Counted from the stretch's first letter, positions 1 through 11,049 are shown. The stretch: 64,000 nucleotides of DNA from Paraclostridium tenue (GCF_015668515.1 NZ_JADPFO010000003.1:120718-184717); one strand, 5' to 3'. Program-made: numbers and translations. The notes: generated by a model from the sequence alone, not told the origin.

Positions 1-240
1 ACTTCTTTTGGTATGTTTATAGAACTTGATAATACTGTTGAAGGTTTAGTTAGACTTGCTGATATGAGTGATGATTATTATATATTTGATGAAAATACTT
101 TTACTATTTTAGGTGAGAGAACTAAGAAAATGTATAAAATCGGTGATGTTGTTAAGATAAGAGTTGATAAGGTTAATGTTGACTTTAAAGAAATTGACTT
201 TGCATTATTAGGTAAAGTTGAAAATGATATAGATGAGTAG
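1..240 (+). CDS. rnr: Ribonuclease R, C-terminal end (partial)
   Basis: Only the last 79 codons are in the window, and the frame is open from base 1. They encode an S1 RNA-binding domain, seen in the strands SFGMFIELDNTVEGLVRL and YKIGDVVKIRVDKVN, ending in a short acidic tail. In RNase R this domain follows the RNB catalytic domain and grips structured RNA during 3'-5' decay. The gene lies just upstream of smpB and ssrA, the usual clostridial order. This makes functional sense, since RNase R, SmpB and tmRNA cooperate in trans-translation and decay of non-stop mRNA. The catalytic part is outside the window, so the call rests on the S1 domain and the context. Confidence 0.9.
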   Translation, partial: TSFGMFIELDNTVEGLVRLADMSDDYYIFDENTFTILGERTKKMYKIGDVVKIRVDKVNVDFKEIDFALLGKVENDIDE

Positions 241-260
241 TTAGTTACTTGCTAGTGACA

Positions 261-346
261 GGTTTTGAATAGTTGTTTCCTTCACACAAAGACCTAAAAA
301 AAGCGGTCTTTAAGTGTTTCGTCAACAACTATTCAAAACCTTGTTT
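261..346 (+). terminator. Long hairpin after rnr, probable terminator
   Basis: Perfect 17-bp arms (261-277 GGTTTTGAATAGTTGTT and 324-340) enclose a second nested stem (AAAGACC 288-294 with GGTCTTT 305-311). A T-rich run follows (341-347). It begins 20 bases after the rnr stop, so termination is the simplest reading. It is longer than a normal intrinsic terminator and could also be a repeat-derived element. Confidence 0.55.
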
Positions 347-646
347 TTGCAACTTAACTTTGAGGGGAAAGAGAAAGGGCAAAAGATTTATAAAAAAGAT
401 TTTAAAATATAAGAAATTTAAATTATTAAAAAATTATTTTTTAATAATATTTAAGTTATATGTTGTTAAAGCATTTATTTGGGTATTAATATAATAATAT
501 ATTAATTATGTGTAATAGATTTGTAGTTATTACATATAATAGTATTAAATATAGTTATATATATGATTTTACTAGGATTTTGTAACTATTGACTAGTATG
601 GTTATATATGGTATATTTTAAGGTAATTAAATGAAGGATAAAGATA
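347..646. other. Non-coding gap between rnr hairpin and smpB
   Basis: AT-rich. The only open frame (273-494) has no ribosome binding site and a composition typical of chance (Lys/Phe/Leu-rich), and it starts inside the hairpin. I see no convincing gene or RNA here. The smpB promoter must lie in this stretch, but no clear -35/-10 pair stands out. Confidence 0.5.
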
Positions 647-659
647 AGAGGTGAATTGT

Positions 660-1115
660 ATGGCAGGTGTTAAGGTTTTAGCTACTAATAGAAAAGCTAG
701 ACATGAGTATTTTATAGAAGAGACTTATGAGTGTGGTATCGAGTTAAAGGGTACTGAGGTTAAGTCTATTAGACAAGGAAAGCTTAACTTGACTGATGGT
801 TATGCTTCTGTTGATAATTCAGAAGTATTTTTAAAACAAGTTCATATAAGTCCATACGAGCAAGGTAACATTTTTAATGTTGATCCTCTTAGAGTTAGAA
901 AATTATTACTTCATAAACATGAAATTAGAAAGCTTATAGGGGCTACTACTATAAAAGGATATTCTTTAATTCCTTTAAGTGTTTATCTTAAAAATGGTAA
1001 AGTAAAAGTAGAGCTTGCTTTAGCTAAAGGTAAGAAATTATATGACAAACGTCAAGACTTAGCCAAAAAAGATGCTAATAGACGTATAGAAAGAGAATTA
1101 TCTGGTAGATACTAG
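660..1115 (+). CDS. smpB: SsrA-binding protein SmpB
   Basis: 151 residues, a normal SmpB length. The protein binds tmRNA, mimics the anticodon arm and delivers alanyl-tmRNA to stalled ribosomes. Family signatures are visible: [11 protein letters not shown] near the N-terminus, [16 protein letters not shown], the DGYA segment, and the basic C-terminal tail [20 protein letters not shown] that enters the mRNA channel. The start was put at the ATG at 660, because AGAGGTG at 647-653 is spaced about 7 bases from it. A GTG at 651 overlaps that site and is unlikely. The gene sits 126 bases upstream of its RNA partner ssrA. Confidence 0.97.
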   Translation: MAGVKVLATNRKARHEYFIEETYECGIELKGTEVKSIRQGKLNLTDGYASVDNSEVFLKQVHISPYEQGNIFNVDPLRVRKLLLHKHEIRKLIGATTIKGYSLIPLSVYLKNGKVKVELALAKGKKLYDKRQDLAKKDANRRIERELSGRY

Positions 1116-1241
1116 TATTAATTCCAATGAGATAATATTGCTTTTGTTTTTAAAAAGTTTTATTATATAGATAACAACTTAATAATAATAAATGGTGAAA
1201 AAAAGTTTGCGAAAAAGTCTTAAGGACTATAAAACTACCAC

Positions 1242-1591
1242 GGGGGCGTAATGGTTTCGACGTGGGTTTGGAACTTGAGGCTGCGTGTCGTGTTACTCTG
1301 GGTCACGTAAAAACTGGGGAATTTAAAATAAACGCAAACGATAATTACGCTTTAGCAGCATAATGACTGCTCGTCCCGCCTAAGCCCTCCTGCCGGCTAG
1401 GCCTGGACGTCATCTATGCAGGGAACTACTTTCGGGGTGTCTCGACCGAGAGTGGACTAATCGGGACTGGTCAATCACATAGCTTGCCACTGGGCGATGT
1501 GTGCGACGAGATTTAAATCAGATGGCTACACACGTAGATGCAGCGAGGAAAAGACTTGCGGACAGGGGTTCGACTCCCCTCGTCTCCACCA
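1242..1591 (+). ncRNA. ssrA: Transfer-messenger RNA (tmRNA)
   Basis: About 350 nt. The 5' end GGGGGCG pairs with the 3' CGTCTCC to form the acceptor stem. The T-arm GGGGTTCGACTCCCC (1565-1579) precedes it and CCA is encoded at 1589-1591. The internal reading frame begins at GCA 1334 and stops at TAA 1361, giving the degradation tag ANDNYALAA, close to the clostridial ANDNFALAA type. With SmpB it rescues ribosomes on non-stop mRNA. Its 3' end (about 1580-1602) is also the attachment site of the adjacent accessory blocks, since related sequence recurs at 4821 and 10656. Confidence 0.97.
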
Positions 1592-1602
1592 TTAAAATCC
1601 AC
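1580..1602 (+). repeat. Attachment-site copy 1 (ssrA 3' end)
   Basis: The block running from TCGTCTCCACCATT into AAAATCCAC recurs almost unchanged at 4821-4843 (20 of 23 bases by eye) and more diverged at 10656-10669. Tyrosine-type integrases of phages and islands commonly use the 3' end of ssrA, and restore it on integration. I read this copy as the ssrA-proximal junction. Confidence 0.75.
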
Positions 1603-1604
1603 GA

Positions 1605-1638
1605 AAACACATTGATATTTTATCAATGTGTTTTTTTA
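1605..1638 (+). terminator. ssrA intrinsic terminator
   Basis: A stem with arms ACACATTGATA / TATCAATGTGT and a 3-base loop is followed by a run of T. It starts about 15 bases after the tmRNA CCA end. Confidence 0.9.
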
Positions 1639-1944
1639 TGTGTGGAAAAAGTAAATTAAAATAAGACTATATGAGGTGCGAAGAAATCTATATTAATGGA
1701 CTACAAATGGAGGTATATATTTAATGCATATCAAAGTACATAAATTTATATAGTTTTTAATATTATGAAAACTACATGTCCATTACTAAAATAGAAAGAT
1801 AAATATATAGATAGTAAGTCATGATTTTTTATTAGATGAAAGCTATACAAAGTAATAAAAAATTGATTTATCAAATAACATTATTAAGTGGGGTATATCA
1901 GGGGATGATATTTAATATGAAATGAGTCTATTAGAAAACTACGA
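1639..1944. other. Gene-free start of accessory block 1, with a 17-bp inverted repeat
   Basis: No gene is supported. A perfect inverted repeat (1909-1925 TATTTAATATGAAATGA, 1945-1961) with a 19-base loop ends in the stop codon region of the minus-strand ORF 1945-2217. It has no T-tract on either side, so an ordinary terminator is doubtful. Short open frames such as one near 1722 are only a few codons long. Confidence 0.5.
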
Positions 1945-2217
1945 TCATTTCATATTAAATAATAGTTTAAATGTTTTATTTGAATCTGAATGATCATAAT
2001 AGATGTTATTTTCAGATATAGGAACTCTAATTTTTGCTTTACGACAGCCATTAATATCATAAAGTATTATAAATTTGCCGCTTAAGTTATGAACTAAAAA
2101 TATAGTTTTAACATTTTCGTAGATAGTGTTTGAATTAATTGATACTAATTCACCGCTATTTAAATTAAACTCATTAAGTTGACATGATGGTAGTGTAGAT
2201 AATGTAATATAATTCAA
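1945..2217 (-). CDS. Small hypothetical protein divergent from the TIR gene
   Basis: 90 residues if started at TTG 2217. AAGGAG (2226-2231 on the plus numbering) lies 8 bases upstream, whereas the longer GTG start at 2226 overlaps that site. I do not recognise a family. The sequence is mixed hydrophobic/polar, has no clear membrane helix or signal peptide, and ends in a lysine. It is transcribed away from the TIR-STAND gene, with only 91 bases between the two starts, so shared regulation or a partner role is possible but unproven. Its stop codon lies in one arm of a perfect 17-bp inverted repeat. It could be a degraded or chance ORF, but the ribosome binding site argues for translation. Confidence 0.45.
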   Translation of the reverse strand: MNYITLSTLPSCQLNEFNLNSGELVSINSNTIYENVKTIFLVHNLSGKFIILYDINGCRKAKIRVPISENNIYYDHSDSNKTFKLLFNMK

Positions 2218-2308
2218 TAAAATCACTCCTTAACAAAAAGTATGCTCTATAAGTGTAAAAATATTCCTTAATATGGTAAAATAAATTTATAAAAGGGGGA
2301 GGGTTAAT

Positions 2309-4774
2309 ATGCCTAAAGTATTTTTATCTCATAGTAGTAGAGATAAGGAAAGTTATGTAAGAATAGTAGCAGATAAGTTAACTAAAGAGATGGGGTTTCA
2401 TAATGTAGTATATGATGAATATACATTTGAAGAAGGAATGAAATCCATTGAAGAAATAGACAGAGGATTGGAAAAGTCAGACCTATTCGTAATATTCATA
2501 TCAAACTCATCTCTAGAATCAGATTGGGTGAAGTATGAACTAGATAAATCAGAAAAATTACTAACTAGAGAGAAGTTAGATAGAATATATCCTATAATAA
2601 TAGATAAAAACATAACATTTGATGATGAAAGAATTCCAAAATGGTTAAGGGAGTACAATTTAAAATATATTAGTAGACCAAGTAAAAGCGTAAATATGAT
2701 AATTCAAAGAATGAGAGAAATAAGTTGGACGATTCATCCTAGAATAAAAGATAGAGAGAATATATTTGTTGGTAGAAATGAATATATAAGGAATTTTGAA
2801 GAACGAATAGACTCATTTGAGAAGGAAGTTCCAAGCTGTTTTATTTTTTCTGGATTTAAAAGTATAGGAAGGTCAGCCTTAATAAGGCATTGCTTCAAGA
2901 AAACAAATATTATAAAAGAGTCATATCAAATGCCTATAATTTATTTGAATTTTGATGAAAGCCTTGAAGACTTTATTATGAAACTATATGACTTAGGATT
3001 CTCCGAAGAAATAGATTTAAAGTATCTTATATGCAAAACAGTAGAAGATAAGGTGAATATTGCAATACGTATAATAGAAGATATACAAAAGCTTAATGAA
3101 AAAATATTAATTAGAGATAACGGCTGTATAATAAATCACAAGGGAGAATTAAGTAAGTGGTTTTTTGATATTCTAGAAAATATCAAAAAAACTCCTAAAA
3201 TTACTTTCTGCATAGCATCTAAATTTAAATTATTTATTGAAGACTTGTGGAAAAAGGAGCATATATACTCTGTACATATTTCAGAACTTGATAAAAAAGA
3301 AAGAAATGGATTATTAAAAAGATATTCACAATTTGAAAATATTGAACTAGAGATTGAAGATATTAAATTCATAGGTGATTTATTATATGGGTATCCTGAG
3401 CAAATATTTTTTGCAGTAGATATAATAAAATCTAAAGGAATAAAGTATTTGAAACAGAACACTCACTTATTAGTAGATTATAATAGTCAAAAAGTAAGTA
3501 CAATATTAATAAATTTTGAAAATGATAAAGAAAGCATGGAATTTCTATATTTATTAGCGGAGTTTGATTATATTGGATATGATTTTGTTTTTGATATTGT
3601 TGGAGATGAAGAAAAATATAGTGATAAGTTAAATGAATTTATTAATTTTGGAATTTGTGAGAATATCGGTGCAACTAATGAGTACATTAGAGTAAATGAT
3701 GCTGTAAGAAATTATTTACAAAGAAATGGAATAAAGATGTCTCCTATTCATGAAAAGGCAATGAAAGAAAAATTAAGTTCTTTCTTAAAGAATACTGATA
3801 TAGAAGAGTATAATATGCCGGAATTCCTATTTTCCCTTAAAAAGGCATTACTAGATGGTGAAAAAATTGATGATGATTTAATAATACCATCATTATATTT
3901 AAAAACAATGACAGAATTATATGAGAAGAAGAGAAATTATAAGGAAGTTATTAGATTTGCAGATAAAGCTTTAGAAAATATTAACTTTATGGATGCGAAA
4001 ATAATATTTGAGATAAGATATCTTCTATGCTTATCTCTTGCCAAGATTCAAAGTGCTAGATTATTAGAAGAAGTTCAATATATAAATGGGGAAGACCATA
4101 ATTTTTTAAAAGCTTTTTATTTTAGACAGATAGGTAAAAATGATAGGGCTTTAGAAGAATTAAATAAGAGTTTAGCTATCAGAAGTAGCTTCAATAAAGC
4201 TAAAAGAGAATTAGTACAAGTATTTATGAACTTGCAGGAATATTCGAAAGCTATGGAATATGCAAAGGAGCATTATGAGAATGATAAAACAAATCCATAT
4301 CATATCCAAGCATACTTTAGTTGCTTAATTAAAAGTGACATGAATATAGACGATAAAAGGGCTATATTAACAGAGTTAATTTCTAATCTGGATAGAATTA
4401 AAAGTGAGAAAGCTAATGAAATGTTATTAAGATGTAAGGCTCAATTTGAAGCATTCTGCAATAATAATGAAGAAGATGCCTTGATATTAGTAAACAAATC
4501 AATACAAGATTATCCAAGGTTAAACTATGCTAGAATAGTTAAATTTGATATATGTGAAAAGTTTAAAAGAATAGATGACATGAAAGACATCATAAATTAC
4601 CTTGAAGAAAATGGAAGTGGATCATCTAGCAATACTATAGTAATTTTTAAATCAATACTTATGTCTATAGAGGGCAGATCAGAAGAAGCATCAAGATATT
4701 TTAATACTAGGATAAAAAATTATACAGAACAGGCAAAAGATAGATTTACACAAAGGTTATTAAAATATTCTTAG
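2309..4774 (+). CDS. TIR-STAND-TPR protein, probable anti-phage defence NADase
   Basis: 821 residues, with RBS GGGGGAGGG just upstream. Domain 1 (about 1-135) is a TIR domain: KVFLSHSSRDK at the start and SDWVKYELDKSEKL, where Glu77 sits at the position of the NAD-cleaving glutamate in bacterial TIRs. Domain 2 (about 150-400) is STAND/AAA-like: NIFVGRNEYI at 152-160, then a P-loop-like GFKSIGRS (182-189) in which the invariant Lys is Arg188, and KILIRDNGCII further on. Domain 3 (about 500-800) is helical with TPR-like repeats, the likely sensor. Proteins with this architecture act in bacterial immunity by depleting NAD when a phage signal is sensed. That function is inferred here. It is the only substantial gene in the block between two tmRNA-end copies, which fits cargo of an integrated island. 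Confidence 0.85.
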   Translation: MPKVFLSHSSRDKESYVRIVADKLTKEMGFHNVVYDEYTFEEGMKSIEEIDRGLEKSDLFVIFISNSSLESDWVKYELDKSEKLLTREKLDRIYPIIIDKNITFDDERIPKWLREYNLKYISRPSKSVNMIIQRMREISWTIHPRIKDRENIFVGRNEYIRNFEERIDSFEKEVPSCFIFSGFKSIGRSALIRHCFKKTNIIKESYQMPIIYLNFDESLEDFIMKLYDLGFSEEIDLKYLICKTVEDKVNIAIRIIEDIQKLNEKILIRDNGCIINHKGELSKWFFDILENIKKTPKITFCIASKFKLFIEDLWKKEHIYSVHISELDKKERNGLLKRYSQFENIELEIEDIKFIGDLLYGYPEQIFFAVDIIKSKGIKYLKQNTHLLVDYNSQKVSTILINFENDKESMEFLYLLAEFDYIGYDFVFDIVGDEEKYSDKLNEFINFGICENIGATNEYIRVNDAVRNYLQRNGIKMSPIHEKAMKEKLSSFLKNTDIEEYNMPEFLFSLKKALLDGEKIDDDLIIPSLYLKTMTELYEKKRNYKEVIRFADKALENINFMDAKIIFEIRYLLCLSLAKIQSARLLEEVQYINGEDHNFLKAFYFRQIGKNDRALEELNKSLAIRSSFNKAKRELVQVFMNLQEYSKAMEYAKEHYENDKTNPYHIQAYFSCLIKSDMNIDDKRAILTELISNLDRIKSEKANEMLLRCKAQFEAFCNNNEEDALILVNKSIQDYPRLNYARIVKFDICEKFKRIDDMKDIINYLEENGSGSSSNTIVIFKSILMSIEGRSEEASRYFNTRIKNYTEQAKDRFTQRLLKYS

Positions 4775-4800
4775 AGATTGATTTTAATTTTAGAGAAATC

Positions 4801-4843
4801 GTGGATATGATTGCTATGAATCGTCTCCACCATTGAAATTCAC
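4801..4843 (+). repeat. Attachment-site copy 2 (decayed ssrA 3' end)
   Basis: 4821-4843 repeats the tmRNA 3' end and the following bases. Together with the bases before it, it forms an imperfect dyad: GTGGATATGATT (4801-4812), spacer GCTATG, then AATCGTCTCCAC (4819-4830). Two arms of about 11 bases around a 6-base centre is the usual shape of a tyrosine-recombinase core site. Copy 3 at 10633-10669 shares both the left arm and the core. Confidence 0.7.
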
Positions 4844-4880
4844 AAAAACCATATTGATGAAATAGTCAATATGGTTTTTA
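4844..4880 (+). terminator. Terminator following attachment copy 2
   Basis: A 13-bp stem (AAAACCATATTGA / TCAATATGGTTTT) is followed by TTTTA. It has the same position relative to the tmRNA-like end as the true ssrA terminator, so it is probably an ssrA terminator displaced by integration. It also serves the end of the TIR gene. Confidence 0.75.
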
Positions 4881-4949
4881 ATTTTATGTTAATATAAATT
4901 AAAAAAGGAAGTGTTCAAATGTTTAATAAATCAAAAATGATTATAGGAT

Positions 4950-5042
4950 TAGGCTCCAAGCAAAGACTGTAAAACATTATAGCAAAGTGTTGTTTGGAGC
5001 CTTAATCAAATATAGGGCTTATATGTTTTGTGCAGTCTTTGC
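4950..5042 (+). other. Overlapping alternative hairpins before the CD3324-family gene
   Basis: GGCTCCAAGCA (4952-4962) can pair with TGTTTGGAGCC (4991-5001). The adjacent GCAAAGACTG (4960-4969) can instead pair with CAGTCTTTGC (5033-5042). The two stems share 4960-4962 and cross each other, so they exclude one another. The region ends 45 bases before the next start codon. It is either a structured leader or a scar of an inverted-repeat element. Confidence 0.45.
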
Positions 5043-5086
5043 AACAACTATTTATAGAATTAAAAAATAGTATAGGAGCAAAGAAG

Positions 5087-5362
5087 ATGAAATATAAAAA
5101 AACACAAGATATATTACCTAAGCATATAATTGAACTACTTCAAGAATATGTAGATGGAGAATATTTATATATCCCAACTAAGAGTGATAATAAAAAGTCT
5201 TGGGGAGAAAGAAGTGGATTAAAAAAAGAGCTAACTGAAAGGAATAAAGAAATTTTTAATAAATATCAAAAAGGAATAGAGATTAAAGAATTAATAAATC
5301 AATACTACTTAACTGAAAATAGTATAAGAAGAATAATAAGACAACAAAAAATTAAAGAATAA
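5087..5362 (+). CDS. CD3324-family small HTH (Mor-like) regulator
   Basis: 91 residues from ATG 5087, where AGGAGC lies 7 bases upstream. A longer frame from 5030 has no RBS. The sequence DILPKHIIELLQEYVDGEY, then SWGERSGLKKELTERN and a C-terminal helix-turn-helix (KELINQYYLTENSIRRIIRQ), matches the CD3324 family, short Mor-transcription-activator-like DNA-binding proteins common in Clostridia. Its target is unknown. It is the first gene of accessory block 2, behind a structured region that may control it. Confidence 0.75.
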   Translation: MKYKKTQDILPKHIIELLQEYVDGEYLYIPTKSDNKKSWGERSGLKKELTERNKEIFNKYQKGIEIKELINQYYLTENSIRRIIRQQKIKE

Positions 5363-5478
5363 GTATTTTATTTATAATCAAGAATAATACAGAGTAGTTT
5401 ATGAACATATTACTTTAAATATTTAGTGATATAATTATAATCTATAGAGAAAAGATTATTAATTATGGAGGGAGTAAG

Positions 5479-6198
5479 ATGAATAAATTAAATGTATTAG
5501 AAGTTAATTTTGAATTTAATGGAATGACAAATACAATATATCCAGTTATATTAAGTGATGATAAAGAAATGATTTTAATTGATTGTGGATATTCTAATTT
5601 TTTAACATTAATAGAAAAATGTGCAACTAAAAATAATATAGATTTAAGTAATTTGACAAAGTTAATCATAACTCATCATGATTTTGATCATATGGGATCA
5701 GCAGCTGATTTAAAGTCAAAGTATCCAAATATCCAGATATTAGCTTCATTAAAAGATGAAAAATATATTAGTGGAAAAGAAAAGTCTTTAAGACTTCAAC
5801 AAGCAGAGTCAATATATGATAATTTGCCAGAAGAACAAAAAGAGGAAGCACTTAATTTTAATAAATTACTAGAATCAATAGATAATGTTGATATAGATAT
5901 AACCTTAAACGATGGTGATACATTTGACTGGGGTGGTGGTATAGAGATAATTGAAACGCCAGGTCATATGCCAGGACACATATCGATTTATGTAAAGGAA
6001 AGTAAAACATTGATAGCCGGAGATGCTTTAGTGATAGAGGATGAAAAACTAGCCATTGCAAATCCACAGTATACATTAAATATGAAAGAGGCTAAAAAAT
6101 CTATAAATAAATTACTAAATTATGATATTGATAAAGTCATATGTTATCATGGAGGAATATATCAATCGGATATAAAGAATTCACTTGAGAACATTTAA
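5479..6198 (+). CDS. MBL-fold metallohydrolase with altered metal motif
   Basis: 239 residues, with RBS GGAGGGAG. It has a metallo-beta-lactamase fold: ILIDCGYSN, the THHDFDHMGSA motif (65-74), TPGHMPGHISIY, an AGDAL segment and a late CYHGG. In the canonical HxHxDH motif the second His is Phe69 here (H67-D-F-D-H71). This is tolerated in some subfamilies but may leave only one metal bound. The substrate cannot be inferred. It probably acts as a soluble hydrolase (lactonase, thioesterase or glyoxalase-like). It stands alone between the CD3324 gene and a convergent GntR gene, with a shared terminator at 6324. Confidence 0.8.
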   Translation: MNKLNVLEVNFEFNGMTNTIYPVILSDDKEMILIDCGYSNFLTLIEKCATKNNIDLSNLTKLIITHHDFDHMGSAADLKSKYPNIQILASLKDEKYISGKEKSLRLQQAESIYDNLPEEQKEEALNFNKLLESIDNVDIDITLNDGDTFDWGGGIEIIETPGHMPGHISIYVKESKTLIAGDALVIEDEKLAIANPQYTLNMKEAKKSINKLLNYDIDKVICYHGGIYQSDIKNSLENI

Positions 6199-6323
6199 TT
6201 ATTAGTGATAAAGAACTAATAAAATTAGTTTAAATAAATATAAAATGTGTTATAAGAATATTATAAAAAAGAAATAAAAATAACATTAATATATAAATGG
6301 AAAAAAATTTAACAGAATAGAAC

Positions 6324-6358
6324 AAAGAGTATTGAAATTTTACTTTCAATACTCTTTA
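6324..6358. terminator. Bidirectional terminator
   Basis: AAAGAGTATTGAAA / TTTCAATACTCTTT arms with a 6-base loop and A/T runs on both sides. It lies between the convergent MBL and GntR genes. Confidence 0.85.
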
Positions 6359-7063
6359 TTTTATTGGCGAAGATTGAAGGAAAAATTGTGTATGTTTGTA
6401 ATGATAAGTCAATTTTGTAAAGTTAAACGTCAATCCAGACGATAAATATATCTGTTCAAGAACAGTCATAGCAGGATCACCAGAATTTAATTCAAGTATA
6501 TTAGCTACATCATCACTTAACTTATCTATATGAACATATCTATCGGAAAAACCTATGTTTAACCCTAAAGCAGCCTCTAAATATTCAAATATAGACTTTT
6601 CGGCAATTTCTTTAGTTAAATATGGAACAACGCTCTTTTTGTAGTAAGACTCTTCATAACACATAATCTCACGATCAATATATCTTATTCTTTTAACAGA
6701 ATAAACTTCATCTTCCGTAGAACATTCAAGCGACTGGGCTATTTCTTCACTTGGATTTATTACTTCAAAGTTTAATACTTTTGAAGTAACTTTAAAATCT
6801 TTTAGGGTATTAGTGAATCCAGCAGTTACATTTAAGTCTATATAACCAGTACGGTTTCTTCTTCTTACAAATATTCCACTACCTTGAACTTGATAAACTA
6901 TTCCTTTAAGAACTAAGGATTCTAAAGCCTTAACTATAGTACTTTTACTTACATTATAGTCTAAAGCAAGAGTTTCTACGGTAGGTAGTTTTGTTCCTTG
7001 AGAAAAATCATTATCGTAAATATATTTTTCTATATTATTAGCTATTTGTTGATATTTCAGCAT
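6356..7063 (-). CDS. GntR/UTRA regulator of the beta-glucoside genes
   Basis: 235 residues. The N-terminal winged helix is GntR type (LKYQQIANNIEKYI, GTKLPTVETLALDYNVS, STIVKALESLVLKGIVY, GSGIFVRR). The C-terminal two thirds is a UTRA ligand domain (VYSVKRIRYID, CYEESYY, ending LTYHYKHTQFFLQ). UTRA regulators of this type (TreR, BglR, LicR-like) usually sense a sugar phosphate. It is divergent from the PTS/6-phospho-beta-glucosidase operon, so repression of that operon, relieved by phosphorylated beta-glucoside, is the likely role. A palindrome in the PTS promoter is a candidate operator. Confidence 0.88.
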   Translation of the reverse strand: MLKYQQIANNIEKYIYDNDFSQGTKLPTVETLALDYNVSKSTIVKALESLVLKGIVYQVQGSGIFVRRRNRTGYIDLNVTAGFTNTLKDFKVTSKVLNFEVINPSEEIAQSLECSTEDEVYSVKRIRYIDREIMCYEESYYKKSVVPYLTKEIAEKSIFEYLEAALGLNIGFSDRYVHIDKLSDDVANILELNSGDPAMTVLEQIYLSSGLTFNFTKLTYHYKHTQFFLQSSPIK

Positions 7064-7165
7064 TTTTACACCCTTTACTAGTCAAATTATTTCATCACTA
7101 AGTATAGCATAAATGATAAACAAAACCAAGGTGATGGGAGTATAAGAAAATGTTTTCAAAAGATA

Positions 7166-7195
7166 TTGACAGAATTGTACCGGTATAATTATAAT
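7166..7195 (+). promoter_or_regulatory. PTS operon promoter with embedded palindrome
   Basis: TTGACA (7166-7171) and TATAAT (7190-7195) with an 18-base spacer. Inside the spacer lies ATTGTACCGGTATAAT, whose centre TACCGGTA (7178-7185) is a perfect palindrome. A repressor bound there would cover the polymerase site. The divergent GntR/UTRA protein is the obvious candidate. Confidence 0.65.
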
Positions 7196-7260
7196 ATGAA
7201 TATATAATATGATTGTATACGAGGTATTTTTATAAAAAGAATGATTTAGGAGGAAATATT

Positions 7261-10604
<3,344 letters not shown>

Positions 10605-10632
10605 GATAATAAAAATTGTTAGTACCACAAAA

Positions 10633-10669
10633 ATAGTGGGCATGATTGTTATGAATCGTATCCACTATT
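10633..10669 (+). repeat. Attachment-site copy 3 (more decayed)
   Basis: ATGATTGTTATGAATCGTATCCACTATT matches copy 2 at 4806 in about 24 of 28 positions. The flanks ATAGTGG (10633-10639) and CCACTAT (10662-10668) form a dyad. The identity to functional ssrA is lower than for copy 2, which suggests an older junction. Confidence 0.6.
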
Positions 10670-10676
10670 AAATATA

Positions 10677-10710
10677 AAAAAAGATATTAGTAATTACTAA
10701 TATCTTTTTT
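10677..10710. terminator. Perfect 34-bp palindromic terminator
   Basis: The arms (AAAAAAGATATTAGTAA and its exact complement) carry A and T runs, so it can stop transcription both ways. As at copies 1 and 2, it lies directly behind a tmRNA-end-like sequence, and it ends the PTS/GH1 operon. Confidence 0.85.
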
Positions 10711-10848
10711 ATTTTACTCTCAATCTCAATTTAAAATTAGTTAAATAATTTCTTCAAATATTTTTCTCAAATACTTTATTTGAAAATTTACATCCCCAAG
10801 TGCTATCATGACCTCATAAGACAAAACGAAACAAAATAGGAGGAAATG

Positions 10849-11049
10849 ATGAACTACAAACCCAACACAAAACTAATAAAATTTCACATGCTAAAAAAAG
10901 GCTACTCAATAACAAAACTAGCAAAGAAAAGCAACCTAGGAAAATCAACAGTATCAAGACTAATAAATCAAACAGGAACACCAAGAATAGAAACAATCTA
11001 CAAAATAGCTAAAGCCTTAGATATAGAAGTAAAAGATATAACGCTATAA
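10849..11049 (+). CDS. Small Cro/C1-type HTH regulator
   Basis: 66 residues from ATG 10849, 5 bases after AGGAGG (10838-10843). The ATG at 10846 is too close to it. It is a single XRE helix-turn-helix: LIKFHMLKKGYSITKLAKKS, LGKSTVSRLINQ, PRIETIYKIAKALDIEVKDI. It lies 18 bases upstream of a primase gene, a pairing typical of small phage-like islands. The coding strand here is rich in A and C compared with the A/G-rich neighbours, which fits foreign origin. It probably controls the primase unit. Confidence 0.85.
   Translation: MNYKPNTKLIKFHMLKKGYSITKLAKKSNLGKSTVSRLINQTGTPRIETIYKIAKALDIEVKDITL

Noticed and set aside
273..494. 73-codon ORF after rnr
   Set aside because: It begins inside a hairpin, has no ribosome binding site and a composition typical of random AT-rich sequence.
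7213..7260. N-terminal extension of the PTS gene
   Set aside because: AGGAGG lies just before ATG 7261, and the extension lacks an RBS and family similarity.
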